Counted from the first letter of the stretch, positions 1-11,964 are shown. The stretch: DNA of 64,000 nt from Archegozetes longisetosus (GCA_018873245.2 JAEMBT020000004.1:3210573-3274572); one strand, 5' to 3'. The notes: a model not told the origin generated them from the sequence alone. Made by a program: numbers and translations.

Positions 1-723
1 TTGTTTTTGTACTAACTCAAATGTAGTTGGTTTCTCTTCATATCTTTTCTATTGTTTTCAAATGGATTCAAATTGCATTTTGTGTTTAATTAACAGATAA
101 GATAATAGCTACATAGATGGTCAACAAAATTGTCAAATGAGTCATAACTATAACTGAGTCATGACTGAATCAGTCATAACTATCTTTATTTTTTAACAAA
201 CCTATTATTAAAGGTCTCTAATAAACAATCGGAATATAAGCTAACGGTTAATACAAACTATAAGACATTTCTATAGAATTCATGACTTAGTGAATGTATT
301 TCTGAGCTCAACAGTAGTTTAGTATTGATAACCACAAGAATGACGTTAGATCCAATTATTTAATCATATGATAAATTTTTACACTTAATACATTTTACCG
401 TAAAAATAAAAGCAAAACTAAGTAAATTGAAAAGGTAAATCGAAGTGATGCGCACCGCAGCCAAAAACCATTGCAGGGTTTATAGCTTATACTTAATTAG
501 ATTAAAATATAAGAGCTAATTAAAGATAAATTATCTAACATTTATTGAATGCTATGTTTTGTTGCCTTTAAAATGGCTAATGATTAGATCTAAGAACTTG
601 GAGAGACCTTTCATTATAGTTTAAAATTTGCTTTTGATCCTATGAAATGCAGCTTTTCTTCGTATAAATCAAATACAAACCATTAAAACTAATAATCATT
701 GAAAAGAAGGAAAAAATTTCAAA
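1..723. other. Intergenic sequence downstream of the dehydrogenase
   Basis: AT-rich sequence without a supportable gene, repeat or RNA. It includes the 3' flank of the minus-strand dehydrogenase that ends at 724. Confidence 0.6.
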
Positions 724-1784
724 TTAAATATTTGTAAAATTATTAGAAATCATTTGCTGTTTCGCAATATTAGCTGCAGTCAAGCCATCGATATTGGAAT
801 ATCCGCCATCTATTGGAAGGTTAACACCTGTTATGAAGTTTGCCTTATCTGAACATAAGAACAAGACCGCATTGGCCACATCTATAGGCCGACCACATCT
901 TCCAACTGGATATAACTTCTGAAGTAATAGTCGGGGGATCGATTCATCGAGTATTGGCGTTAAGATATGTCCTAAACTTTAATAAACTTTTATTTAAGAA
1001 TTTTTTATAACTTTTTAAGTTTTAATTGATGTCCTACTTAACACTATTAACTCTAATCCCATGTTTAGACCATTCAACTGATAAACTGCGAGTTAAGGCA
1101 TCGATCCCGCTCTTAGATATACTATAAGATGTATTAAAGTCCAGCTTTACAGACGAGAAAACAGTTATTAAAGTCTTTCCATTATTTTCTTTGTATTAAA
1201 AGTTCTTTTCTTCTAAAACTTACAGAAGTCCTCAGGTTATTAATCGCTGAAACATTAATTATCGATCCTTTAGTTTGCAATAAGTGTTTGAATGCAATAT
1301 TACATAAATGAAAACATGCCCTTAAGTTGATTGCAATAACTTTATCGAATAGTTCTAAGGCCGATGGATTTTCGCTCCTTTGTGTAGGTTCTATACCTGC
1401 GTTATTGATCAAGATATCGATTCGACCAAACTTTGCAACTGTTTCACCAATTATTCTATTGATGTCTTCAGTATTGGCCAAATCAGCGATTATTTGGAGC
1501 GGAGTGTAATCACTGGGTGATAAGAATTTCAATTGTTTACAAACTTTGATCGAATTTTCTAAGTCCAGATCTACTATCGCTATCTTGGAGTTGAGCTTTG
1601 CGAACTCTTCTGCTATGGTTTGACCGATACCAGAAGCAGAACCTGTTTTTACAAATTATTCAAAGTTTAAGGTATCTCAACACGATATATTTGTTTGCAA
1701 ATTATTAACAGCAGATCAAATGTATTTTTGTTTACCGGTAATTATTACAACTTTATCACTGAAAAATTTGTTGTATTCACTCAT
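724..1784 (-). CDS. Classical short-chain dehydrogenase/reductase, four exons
   Basis: Exons read on the minus strand are 1736-1784, 1224-1642, 1038-1144 and 724-976, giving about 275 residues, the normal length of a classical SDR. Visible motifs are the cofactor loop TGSASGIG (from residue 16), an aspartate at the end of the second beta strand (D41, in IAIVD) that favours NAD(H), NNAG (96-99), catalytic S148 (INVSAIN) and Y163-x3-K167 (SYSISKSG). The third join was chosen because it restores the conserved RVNSV..GH stretch after the active site. Introns are short (93, 79 and 61 bp). The start is the first ATG, just before the first beta strand. No signal or targeting sequence is seen, so a cytosolic oxidoreductase is likely. 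The substrate cannot be told: the C-terminal half that sets specificity matches no one subfamily I recognise. The catalytic set is complete and there is no lesion. Confidence 0.9.
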
Positions 1785-2375
1785 TATTTGAAGTAAAGAA
1801 AAACTAATTATTCAGTGCTCGATGTTTGGTTAGTTGGTGGAAAATATTTTTTTTTCTATAAAATGTTTTAATTATCAAACGAATCGATTCTGATAAGAAA
1901 ACAATACATGTTAATTTTGTTTTACTGCTATTTCTCTTTTAGATCTAAATGTATTATCTTTATATTGTTTTAGAAAATACCAATGATAAGTTTGACTGAA
2001 AATGAGAGTTTAACACATTTCTTTTTTGTTCAAAATGGACTAAAACTACTTTTAAATGTTTTTTTCAACATTTAAAGTGTGCAAGGAAATAGTTTTAAGC
2101 ATTTGAGGCCTGTAAGTATTAATACTATCGACCAAAAAAGTATATGTCAAAATGTGCTCTTAAAGAACAGTAAAAGCCAATCAGAATTGAACCAAATAAG
2201 GGAAAGAATGAATAAATAATTTTTTCATATTATTTTGATAAGTATTATTTCTAATAATGAGTCATAAAATCCAAAACTTATCTTTAAATCTGTAAGTGTT
2301 ATAATTTGTATCGAACTTAAATTCATCAAATAAATAATTGAGAAAAGTTTAATGCAAAAAAAAATAGTTTAATAG
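1785..2375. other. Intergenic sequence upstream of the dehydrogenase
   Basis: AT-rich sequence that must hold the dehydrogenase promoter. I can point to no specific motif. Confidence 0.5.
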
Positions 2376-2752
2376 GGGATAGTATGAAATAGGCCCGGTC
2401 GAGAATTACAAAATTAATGATATAGGTATATAGTGAATGATGTATAGTGTCTATGGTTAAAGTTTCCAGGATCGGAAGTTAAAGGTTAAAATGTTATAAA
2501 CAAATTCATTTTAAATTTTCAAATGATAATTATGAGAAAATTTTAAGATTTTGAATTGATTTTTAGTTAAACAAACTTAACATAACCCAAAAACAACCCA
2601 ACCCAACCTAACCTAACCTAACTTTGCAACAGTAAGTTTCCGATCCGGGAAACTTTATATATAGACACTATACATCACCCACTATATACCCATATCATTT
2701 AAATTATAATTCTCGATATTTCGTACTATAGCCACTTATTCTTTGAACCATT
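2376..2752. mobile_element. Short inverted-repeat element (MITE-like)
   Basis: A left arm near 2376-2495 reads back as a right arm near 2630-2752. The shared core is a run of the type CCGATCC.GGAAACTTTA, then ATAGACACTATACATCA..CACTATATACC, with scattered mismatches. The centre holds a short AACCT array. No protein is encoded. The exact ends and any target duplication could not be fixed, so this is an old non-autonomous DNA element or foldback sequence. Confidence 0.6.
2605..2622. repeat. Short (AACCT)n interstitial telomere-type repeat
   Basis: Three tandem AACCT units plus a partial unit, preceded by related AACCC units. This is the arthropod telomere unit TTAGG read on the other strand. 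It is too short to be a telomere and lies in the loop of the inverted repeat around it. Confidence 0.6.
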
Positions 2753-4771
2753 AATTTCATCATTAGTACGCATTTCAGGATTCTTATTAAATCAATTTAG
2801 AAGAAATGACAGTGTAGTCATTCTTTTAACTTCAATCTTGAATAATTATCCTTACGAAATTTAAGCTCCAACTCTTGGATTTACAACGATGGCTTTGAGA
2901 AAAAATGAGGATAACATCCTTTAACACTCTCATAAAAGCTGTATATGGTCTTGTTAAATTGTTTAATAATAACTATGTAAACTAAAAATATATGTTCAAA
3001 TTTCAATATTAAGCCAAAAATTTTTCAGCAAAATCTCACTTGGCCTCTGTACTGTTACGTTCAAGACAAAAGATATAAACATGTCTTTTCGTGTTAAAAT
3101 AATTAAATCATGATGTAGTATTTGTGTGACACCGCATCTTCTGTTCAATACCCCCTCACGATTGGATAGCCGTAGATATCCCCACCACATGGGCTAAAAG
3201 TTTCTTTGAATTAATAAGCTTGCTGTTTTCGTTGATAAACAGTGTCTTATTTCGGTCCTATTTCCCTCTTTTCAGATACCTTTATTTCATATGAAATCAA
3301 TTACAGGAGTGTTCATCTGCATTAATTATAGTTAATATAGCTATAAGTATTAATATTTTTTAGGTGTATTTAATATATCATTGGTAGTTCATAGAATATG
3401 AATTTGAATTTCAACTCTTTTAGTTAATTTAAAACTAATAAACTTTATATTTGATCATATCCTCTTATATATGTTTATGTTCAGTTGTACATTAATATTA
3501 TCTATATTGGTCGGAAGTTTAACTGCACCTTCGAAACAGCCATTATTTAAACTGTGATTCGAATTGCAATATCAGTCGTTGTTTACATTATATCCACAAT
3601 AAAGTCCGGGCATAAATTGTTAAAAAAGTAGTTTTTCATTCATCTGAAGGTCAACATAAAAAATTTCTAGCATAACATAATTCAAACTAAGGTCCTTGAA
3701 TTAATAATCAGTCATATCAATTGACTGGTGTGAAGTCTTTTAATCTAATCAAAATAGCTTTTGAATATAACATTAAAAGACTTCATTTTTAAAATATCAC
3801 TAACGATTAATTTCGATGTGTAAAATAACGTCGTTTGAACTCAACTTTATATCGGCGAGAACTACAAGACTTTTTGCGTTTATGTCACTTACTAAGAAAT
3901 CTATTTTGCATTTTGTTTATCAATAAAGTGAATATATTTTTCGTTAATGGTATTTAGTAGAGATTTGTCAAATGCGTCAACTGGTTCACCAGCCATTCGA
4001 CATGACCAGAGATGATCGAAGATTTTGTCTGTCCTAAGGATATTATCTCTTAATTTGATCGGGAGAATGTCAAAAGTAATTTTCGTAAATATTTTTTATG
4101 AGTCGAAAATGGGAAAGGTAATAGACATCTAGTTTTCACCAAATATATTATAAATCATGTTTGACTATATCTGTAAGTTTCATAATTTCTAAAAATCGAA
4201 GATTAAATTTATTCGTCTTGTTCATATTAATTCCGAAATTTTTTAAAATTTTCATGAGACGATCATTTATGAATATGATTTATTATTTTGAGCGAAAATA
4301 AGACGTCCCTAACCTATTCCACTTCCAAAACGATTTTTAAAATTATTGTTAAAAATTCGAGCCTTGAAGTCGAATAGCTCGAAAAAATATGGATCATAGG
4401 TATAAGCTATCAGTTGATAAAAATTAGGAATACGTTATAATTTTTTGAGGGTTGCTAATCCTATATAAGTGTTCTAAGTTAGATAATGAGCCTTCATCTA
4501 CAGTTGTTATTTTAAAAAATCTTTAGAGAAAGATTAGTTTAAGCATTTGCTTTAATTATTTAATGATTTTAATCATATTGTATAATAGGCTGTCGATTCT
4601 GTAATATATAATTTTTTATCTAGATTCTGAAATTTTAATCATACATATTTTAGATATTATTTTTTCGACAGAGCATTTATTTTATTATTATAGCATCATT
4701 AATTATACGAATTCTCGTGCAAAGGGTACATGAAAGGCGATGTAAAAAATTTAAATACTAGCTTGAGAAAC
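2753..4771. other. Intergenic AT-rich sequence
   Basis: No coding exon, RNA or clear repeat could be supported here. The few short open frames lack codon bias and family motifs. Confidence 0.5.
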
Positions 4772-5626
4772 TAGCCAACTGTAGAGGTACTGGTCTTTAC
4801 CCAAACTTTTTACTAATAGAAATTAGTAAGTATATTAAAATTTTGGATTTTATTTTAGAAAAATATTTTATTGTTGTCAGATACGATTTCGTTAGTGTGT
4901 GGTAATTACTAACGAACCAAATGACCTAGAACATAAATAAGATATTGCGTGGAACTACCGAACTTCTCAAGTCAATCGATGCCATACTCAGGGCATTAGA
5001 ACCAAATGGGACAAAGTTGGACTTAGTTTCCCAAAGACTAGCTCTAGGTTCCTAATTGCAGTTTCGTTGGAATCGAATCAACGAGTACTAACAATAATAT
5101 ATAACATACAAAAGATTGAACTTGAAGAACCTATGACTTCTAAAGAATATTTTTATGCTCGTAAAGACATTCCAGCTAAGAGGCCAGTTCTATGACAGCA
5201 AAATTTATTAAGCAAATATTTCCTCTAATAACTTCAATACTTGACCCCAGAACAATGTGTAAGTATATAAGCGATTATGGGGAAGAGTAGTACTTGTATT
5301 TCTTGCTTGGAGGCCTGGAGCCAGCCCTTGGGAACCTGGGTCCAGCTTTGTCCCCTTGATCCTAAGTATGTTATCATTTGACTCAAGACTTTGAGTAGTT
5401 TCCAACAATATCTAACTTTAAGTCCTAAGTCATGTGGTTCATTAGAAATTATTGCAAACACAGGGAATTATATTGAACATATAATGAAATCTATAGGGTC
5501 TTCATTCATATTATATACATGATAATATATTTTGCTAAAATAAAACCCAAATTTTTAATATACTTGCTAACTTCCATTAGTAAAATAATTACAGTAAAAA
5601 TCAGCACCTCTACAGTTGACTAGAGT
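4772..5626. mobile_element. Long foldback DNA element, about 0.85 kb
   Basis: Both ends carry CAACTGTAGAGGT.CTG in inverted orientation, flanked directly by ACTAG on both sides, a possible 5-bp target duplication. The inverted match continues inward for roughly 300 bp per arm (for example TTAG.AAGTATATTAAAA and GAACCA.ATGAC.TAG.AC) at reduced identity. The two arms therefore make up most of the element, and the short middle (about 5070-5290) codes for nothing recognisable. It is an old non-autonomous long-TIR element whose superfamily is not determined. Confidence 0.7.
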
Positions 5627-5971
5627 CACCACACCTTTCATCAACTCGAAATCCTTTGTCAGTTGTCCTTCAAAATGAGCCAACGTTCATCTTGTGACTC
5701 AGCATAAAAAGTATCAAAATTAATTTTTAAAGCTAACATTTTTTCATTTCGCGCTTATTATAAATAAAATATTCAAAAATTACTTTTCAAATTCTCCCGA
5801 TATAATGGTATTTTGGGGATTTTTTTCTATTCTCATCTTAGTCATGTTATTTGGCCGGTGAACCGGAGAGTGCGTTTGGCAAATTTCTATCATATATCCT
5901 TTTCATTTCTAATAAAATTTTATTAAATTTTAAAAAGGTATTGAAATCCTCAGTAAATTTTGTTGAGATAA

Positions 5972-7022
5972 ATGAATCCAGCTGATTCGAATCAAATGAG
6001 TATAACAACTAAAATAAATAAAGAAGATATCTATCCATTGAACACATCATCTGAAGTTAAAAGTATTTGTCTCATAATATTCAACTGGGATTTCAGAGGG
6101 AAAGGAAAACTTGCCGGACTCAAGAACGATGTCAAGAGAATTTCAGATACATTTCAAAGATTGAATTTTAATGTTATTGTACAAGAAAACAAAACTGCAA
6201 ACGAGATCAGAAATATTTTAGAGAATATAAGAAAAAGGCTTAATCAAAAGCAAAACTGTTTTGTCTGCTTTCTTTTATCGCGTGGTTTCAAAGTGAGCAC
6301 AATTATTGATAGTGAAAATGGTCAGATCGAAGTGGATGGTGAGAGTGGCATTATTGGTGTCGATGGCAAGGGTTTGCTTATTATCAAAGAGCTACTCGAA
6401 TTGTTTAATAATCAAAGTTGTGAACAGTTTGCACTGAAGCCTAAATTGTTTTTCATTCTTGGTTGCAGAGCATGTAAGCTATTTTTGATACGCATTCACT
6501 CGAAAGGTTTTCAAATTGTTAAAAAAATTTTAATTTAGTTTTCGAGCTTTTTGATGTTGACGTTTACGAGAATGATAGCTCAGAACAAACGTGTTCTGAT
6601 ATTCTTGTTTGTTATTCTTTAATTAAAGGTAAAAGTTCAAGTTTTGCTTTATATATGACAGTAATTGATTGAATGTAAACATCATCTTTTGTTAATAATT
6701 AAGGAACTAAGCCGTATTTGGATAGTAGTGGTTCTCTCTTTAGTAGAGTATTGACTGAAGAACTGGAAAACTGTGAAAATAAAGAACTGACACATATTTT
6801 GACAAAGGTTTTAATAAACAAAAAATACATACCAAATGATATTAACTTATTTTGAATAAATATGCATTCTTTAAGCTAAATGAAAGTTTTCTAACTGTTT
6901 AGGTTTCAGAGGTATTGTGTTCAAATACTCCTCAAGTCTATACTGCAATCATTAAAAAGCAAGAAATTTCTTGGGAAGCGATCGGTTGGAGAAAACTTTT
7001 TTACTTTAAATTATCCCAATAA
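5972..7022 (+). CDS. Caspase-family protein lacking catalytic residues (predicted pseudocaspase), four exons
   Basis: Exons 5972-6473, 6539-6628, 6704-6807 and 6903-7022 give about 271 residues covering both the p20 and p10 parts of a C14 caspase, with no CARD or DED prodomain. Landmarks are the p20 helix GLKNDVKRISDTFQ, the strand CFVCFLLSRG (where caspases have LSHG), KPKLFFILGCRA (where they have QACRG), and p10 elements ILVCYS and GSLFSRVL. The catalytic cysteine is kept (C165) but the catalytic histidine is arginine (R104). The arginines that normally bind the substrate aspartate, in the R.GT..D and YSWRN segments, are not seen (L..G.K.D and PYLDS instead). All exons are open and splice sites are canonical, so decay of the whole gene is unlikely. 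A c-FLIP-like regulatory role is a guess by analogy. It could also be a young pseudogene. Confidence 0.8.
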
Positions 7023-7125
7023 TCATGGGCCTTAGACGTTTAAATCATAAAATAGAATTGAGAAACTACGTGGAAAAAGGCAATTGCATTGTTGCGCATT
7101 TTTTCCTTCCAATACTAGCAAGCAT

Positions 7126-7716
7126 ACTCGCGATGTGCCAGAAATATTTTGGGAAACGATATATATTTTTGAAGATTACTCATTGAGACAAAGTTAATGG
7201 TATATGTCATTCACCTCTCAAACGAGGCTAGGATCCAAGACCCGACTTTATACCCCTATGTCCTAGAGTCCTTCTAAGTATGATGTCGTTGAATTCGTCT
7301 TGACGAAGATTTTAAATAGTTTTTTGGCAACTTCTGCTTCATCTGGAGTGGACTCCGAAGCGGAATCATCATATTTGGCACTGAAATGGGCCTTTAAATG
7401 AGCGTAAACGCTGTTTGGGAAAATCATATTAGCTTCGAAGAAGACTAGACACAGATCGTTTAAGATTAATTCGATAAGAGTCTGTTTTGAAGGTCTTTAG
7501 TTTTCCAAAACTTTACATATTGTGTATTTTTGTAAAGTACTTGTCAAGATGAGTCCAATGACACCATACTTAGGAGTCTAGGATGCTGGGGGGACGAAGT
7601 TGAGTAGGGCCCTAAGGCTTTATTTGGGGAGTGAATGGCATATACCGCTGACTTTGTCTCAATGTGTGCTTTTTGGAAATATATATCGATACCCAAAACA
7701 TTTCTGGCACATCGTG
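7126..7716. mobile_element. Foldback element with arms of about 200 bp
   Basis: The left arm (about 7126-7325) begins GCGATGTGCCAGAAAT and recurs inverted at about 7505-7716. Shared blocks include TTTTGGG...CGATATATAT, CATTGAGACAAAGT and GGTATATG.CATTCAC. The centre (about 7330-7500) has a short open minus-strand stretch without a recognisable domain. No target duplication was found. It resembles the element at 4772-5626 in design but not in sequence. Confidence 0.65.
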
Positions 7717-7857
7717 TTCCTTGTAAGTAGGAGATTCAATAAAAACTAAGTACTTGATTTTTATATCACGGGCGTTTTCATTGCTATAACTATGAATTCA
7801 TTTTCTTAAGTCACGCAATCATATGAGTTTCAAAAACGATATGATGCATCTAAAGAC

Positions 7858-7897
7858 AGGCGAACCGCACCGGACCACGGACCGGTGCGGTTCGCCT
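7858..7897. repeat. GC-rich perfect hairpin
   Basis: A 16-bp perfect inverted repeat (AGGCGAACCGCACCGG and its complement) with an 8-nt loop. It is strikingly GC-rich in AT-rich surroundings. A looser GC-rich echo (GATCGCGGTTCGG) follows near 7950. Function is unknown. It could be the tip of a degraded foldback element. Confidence 0.7.
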
Positions 7898-8005
7898 CGA
7901 AGTTATACTGATGCTGCAGTTCGCGATACTATCCAGTTTGATAACTTGTGGATCGCGGTTCGGTGAGGTTCTAAAATTTAAAACTGCTGTTTATCTGCTT
8001 AGAAC

Positions 8006-8451
8006 TAGTGATGTATAGCTTAAGACTAAGAATAAGACTAAGCAAAATAAGATATATTAAAATCGTTTGGCTTAAGACTAAGACTAAGACAAAGTCAGAA
8101 GTTTAGATACAAATATGGTCATTTAATCCATTAGAAATGATTCATTTTTTTGAATTTTTCAATTATAAAACCATTTGTAAATCACTAGATAAACAATTGC
8201 ACTCCTATTGCAGTACATTTTAATAGTGAATGTCTTTGCGCTTAGTTTTGTTTTGTTAGTCTATTGATCATTTTATGAGACATATTTGATAATAAAAAAA
8301 TTTCAAAATTTTATGATATATGCTATAAAGAGATAACTAGCACAAGTAGTAAGACTAAGACTAAGCAAAAGATAAGCAAAACGAAAATTTTTGACTATAA
8401 GACTAAGACTAAGACAAGACAAACTAAAAATCTCTAAGCTATACAACACTA
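8006..8451. mobile_element. hAT-type MITE with perfect 8-bp target duplication
   Basis: Terminal inverted repeats begin TAGTG.TGTATAGCTTA at both ends. The direct repeat CTTAGAAC flanks the element at 7998-8005 and 8452-8459, the 8-bp duplication typical of hAT transposons. Inside, runs of a TAAGAC/ACTAAG motif sit next to both ends. It has no coding capacity. Confidence 0.85.
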
Positions 8452-8884
8452 CTTAGAACCTTAGAACCGATTGTTAAATATTTAATGATATTTTAAACTT
8501 GAAACTGTATAAACAAAATTGTCTTGTTACTATGACCCTATAACTTACGACTCCGTTGTTGTAGCTTCATGAAAATGATACCATTTTACTCCTCTCGTCA
8601 TACTGAGTTTAACGATATATATAACATGACCCCATTCGGTTGCCGTAGACCCAGAAATCCCCGATAAGTGTACCTATGCTGCCCGTAGTAGCAAAAAATC
8701 AAAGGTTAAAATCTGTATCAGATTTTTAATATAAGGTTTGTTTAGACTATATATTGATAGGAGTTGAATTTATTAGTAATTGATGACTCAGGGGTGAAAA
8801 ATAGCTACTATTGCACTATATTTTAAATGTTTTGTGGGGTGAATCTGGGCTAATGGGTCTAAGGTATATAGCAGTCTTCCGTCC

Positions 8885-8945
8885 CGAGTGTGATACATCA
8901 CTGGATTCAGTTCATAGAGCTGAATCCAGTGATATATCACACTCG
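8885..8945. repeat. Subterminal hairpin of the Merlin element
   Basis: 26-bp arms (CGAGTGTGATACATCACTGG and onward) separated by a 9-nt loop, with one mismatch. The right Merlin end carries only a looser version, so the left end has been duplicated into a hairpin. Confidence 0.75.
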
Positions 8946-9338
8946 TCGACTTATGAAACGAGCCACTTCCGATGGAAGTGGCACGCCGCGTTGTAGAACG
9001 TTTAGCTAAGTATTTTGGCGCCTCCGTTATCTCGAGTAGTTCTTGAGAACTTTTTGAACCAATGCGCTAATTGGCTAATAGAGGTATCTGAAAACGAGTG
9101 GGCTCGATTTAGACGAACGTAACGATCAAGTGAGGCATATTTTTTCAATGAACACAATAATTAGCGCAATAATTTATCCCAGTCGTCGACTACCAATTCT
9201 AGTGGTACCTTATTACAATCAGGACCTACACAAACTTACTATGTCGCTAACTAAATTTTCAAACCTTTTCCCATAACTAAACTTTTCTTTCAAGAGGTAA
9301 AAGTTTTCAAATTCATACAAATGTTGAGCAATGCACGC

Positions 9339-10375
9339 TTAAACAAAGTTCGTGTTCTTGAATGATTTTACTTTTCGTTTGACTGCGGCCCAACGAGATT
9401 CTATCATTTTTGTATTGATATACCTGTTCGTAGGGCTAACAAAATTTACGCTATGGTTCACTGATTCATGTTCGATTCCTAGTCTAGTGTGTATATTTTC
9501 ATAAACTCGAGCCGCGTCCGTCACTAAAAAAATCCCTTACGCTATCCTTGAATCTACTAAATAATCAATCACGTTCGTTCTTCTGTTCGGAACTCTAACC
9601 ATAAAAGCCTGGCGAGTAAGCCTGCACACTCCGCCCACTACCCAGAGTCTTTGTGTCTCAGTATTGTAAAGTCTTCCTCTGTTATACTTGCGGTTACAAA
9701 TCTGAGTATCGTCTACTTCTACAAAGTGCGCCACAATTTCGCCGTTTTCGTCCTCGTACACCCCTCCTATTTGCCTGCGCTGAGACATTATAATTTCCTG
9801 AACCTCGCGTAAATAGCCTTACCAATTGGTAATTGTTTCCTTGTCGACCTAACCTCTACGACTGCCTGTTTATGCTTAAGCCCTGCTACAAAGCATACGA
9901 TAATATGGAGACCGTCTCGAAGACTAATGAGCGTGTCATAAAACCATGTATTTTTCGTGCGCTCTATTTTTATATTGCATGCAGTCTTCAAACTACAAAC
10001 ATATCTGAAACCCAATTTATTCCTTTTTTGTTAATTTACAATTTTAATAACGACGTCAGGATGTTTGGGACAATACGGAGAAGTCGCTCTGGTAGGTAAA
10101 ATGCCTGATAATTGACAATATCTAAGCGCGTCTGAGTCTGTTTTGATTTTATCCTTAAAATTGGAAACTGTTAGCTCGTTATAGATGAAATCAAGAAACT
10201 TCTCGTCTGAGAGGGCGCCCTGTCGCCGCTCCTGACTCCTCCGTCTCATCATTTTTGAATTGTTACTACAGAGTTTCTTCACGACTCTCTTATTACAATA
10301 ACAATGAAATAAACACGTCGCACTCGGAATGTTAGACGTGAAATATTGAGCATAAAATCTGAGGCAATAACTCAT
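9339..10375 (-). pseudogene. Broken Merlin (ISXO2/IS1595-like) transposase
   Basis: Read on the minus strand, the protein has a putative cysteine-containing N-terminal region, then the DDE-type core. The catalytic acidic residues can be placed in VEVDDTQ, TDAARVY and MIESRW, with family landmarks KYNRGR and VNHSVNFVSP. The reading frame is interrupted at least three times: an in-frame TAA near 10031, a one-base frame change near 9788, and an in-frame TAA near 9537. It encoded the cut-and-paste transposase of the surrounding element and can no longer make a full protein. The C-terminal part may extend somewhat beyond the last open segment. Confidence 0.85.
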
Positions 10376-11419
10376 TAATTTTTATGTACGACAATCACAG
10401 ACGTAACAAAACTGAAATTAAAAAATCCACAGTAAAAATGTTAAAATCATAAGTTGTGCACGTATTGAAAACAATAGTGCACTACGTAGTAATAGTACTG
10501 AGAAATATTGTTTTCTAACGCATATGGCTAATAAACGTGCAGAAAGTTTTAGACTAAAAAACAAATGAAATCACTAAAAGCCAATTTTGCAAAACAGTGT
10601 GCGATATAATGCGGCTCGTAACATAAGGCGCGATATTACTTATATCAAAAGTACTTGGCAAATTTTCACAAGGCAAAGTTAAGACATGTGACGATTTTTC
10701 CCGCTATGAAAGGAGCTTTTATAGTCTTTGGAGATATTTAAAAGGTTAATCTTAAGCACACATAGTAATGAATTTGTGATTATATCTAAGACTATTTCTA
10801 TTGCTTTAAGATTGTTTATACAGTTATAGCTGTTTCTGAAACACCAAGTCATAAAACTGATCACGATTTTAAGAGTAGTCCTATAACAGAAACACTAACC
10901 AGTAGTGCGATTCTGGTATGAATCCTAAACTCAATCGTTACTTAATTATAAGATCGATCATTATAGTCTTTAAATTAAGTCTCAATCTTAAACTTAAAGA
11001 TCGCTTCGAGAATAGCCCCCCAGGATCATTGAATCAGGTTATAATAAAATTATAAAATAAGGAACTTATTATGCAGACCGATACAATATATATTTACAAT
11101 TGTTGGCACATTCGATACTATGGCATGGAGTAGGAAGGCAAAATTGAGTTCAAGCTAGGAAATAATTCTTTTTTTCGTCAATGTGAAAATTTGGAGGTCG
11201 CATTGAACACCGACTGGACTGTCTGTGAATGAATTCTAGTTTCCTTCGATCGAATTTAAAACTTGTAGACCCCATAAAGAAGCGAACGAAAACATAATTG
11301 GCTTCCATGATTTCAGTGTACGATATATTATTTTATATATTATATAATATATATTATGCCATACACATTATATCTCTTCACTCCGCGTCAGTCCTCTGCT
11401 AAGGTAGAACTCCTTCTAC

Positions 11420-11650
11420 CTTCTCCTTCTATGGACAAGGAGTGAAAGAGTCGCGCGCGAAGCTGTACCTACTTATATAGGCAATTTGACGATATTAACA
11501 ATAATAAAACGATTCTCTGCTTTGTGATTGGTTCTACATCAGTCGAGAATAGAGACGGATGGATAATGTCTGCACGTTAATATCGCCAAATTGCTTATTT
11601 AAGCGGGTATAGCGCTCTACTTCTCCACTTCTTGTTCATAGAAGGAAAAA
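11420..11650. repeat. Imperfect inverted repeat inside the Merlin element
   Basis: A left arm near 11420-11495 (ending GGCAATTTGACGATATTAAC) pairs with a right arm near 11578-11650. The spacing suggests a nested MITE or foldback of about 230 bp. Ends are uncertain. Confidence 0.5.
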
Positions 11651-11964
11651 ATAGGTTTCGTTTTGCATTATATTAATTTTGACGGGTTTTAGAGTTTGAT
11701 GAAAACTTGAAAAGTTGGCTAAACGACATGGGACTCCTCCTATGGGTGTAGACTTGAAAGATTTGGGTGTTCGAGCTGTAGTGGCGAAGGAGAGCGAACG
11801 ATATCGTTCGGTTCGGATATATCTCGGGAACCACTTGACATAATTGGCCAGCTGAGGTATCAAAATGTTCAGCTCAAAGAACTGAATCCAATGATGTATC
11901 ACATTCGGGGGTGGGAGGTCAAAAACCCCCTTAGACCCATTAGCCCGGATTCACCCGTTTTGTG

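Larger units (their letters stand above)
8837..11956. mobile_element. Merlin-type DNA transposon, 3.1 kb, with perfect 8-bp target duplication
   Basis: Inverted termini start GGGTGAATC.GGGCTAATGG and match over 28 bp with one mismatch. A looser match then continues to about 95 bp (GTGATACATCA.TGGATTCAG). The direct repeat GTTTTGTG flanks the element at 8829-8836 and 11957-11964. Merlin elements (IS1016/IS1595-related) make 8-9 bp duplications, and the enclosed broken transposase belongs to that family. The rest (10.4-11.6 kb) carries no gene but holds an internal inverted repeat. Confidence 0.9.

Noticed and set aside
5208-5461. Overlapping minus-strand frames of 66 and 75 codons
   Set aside because: They lie within an arm of the foldback element and have no family motif.
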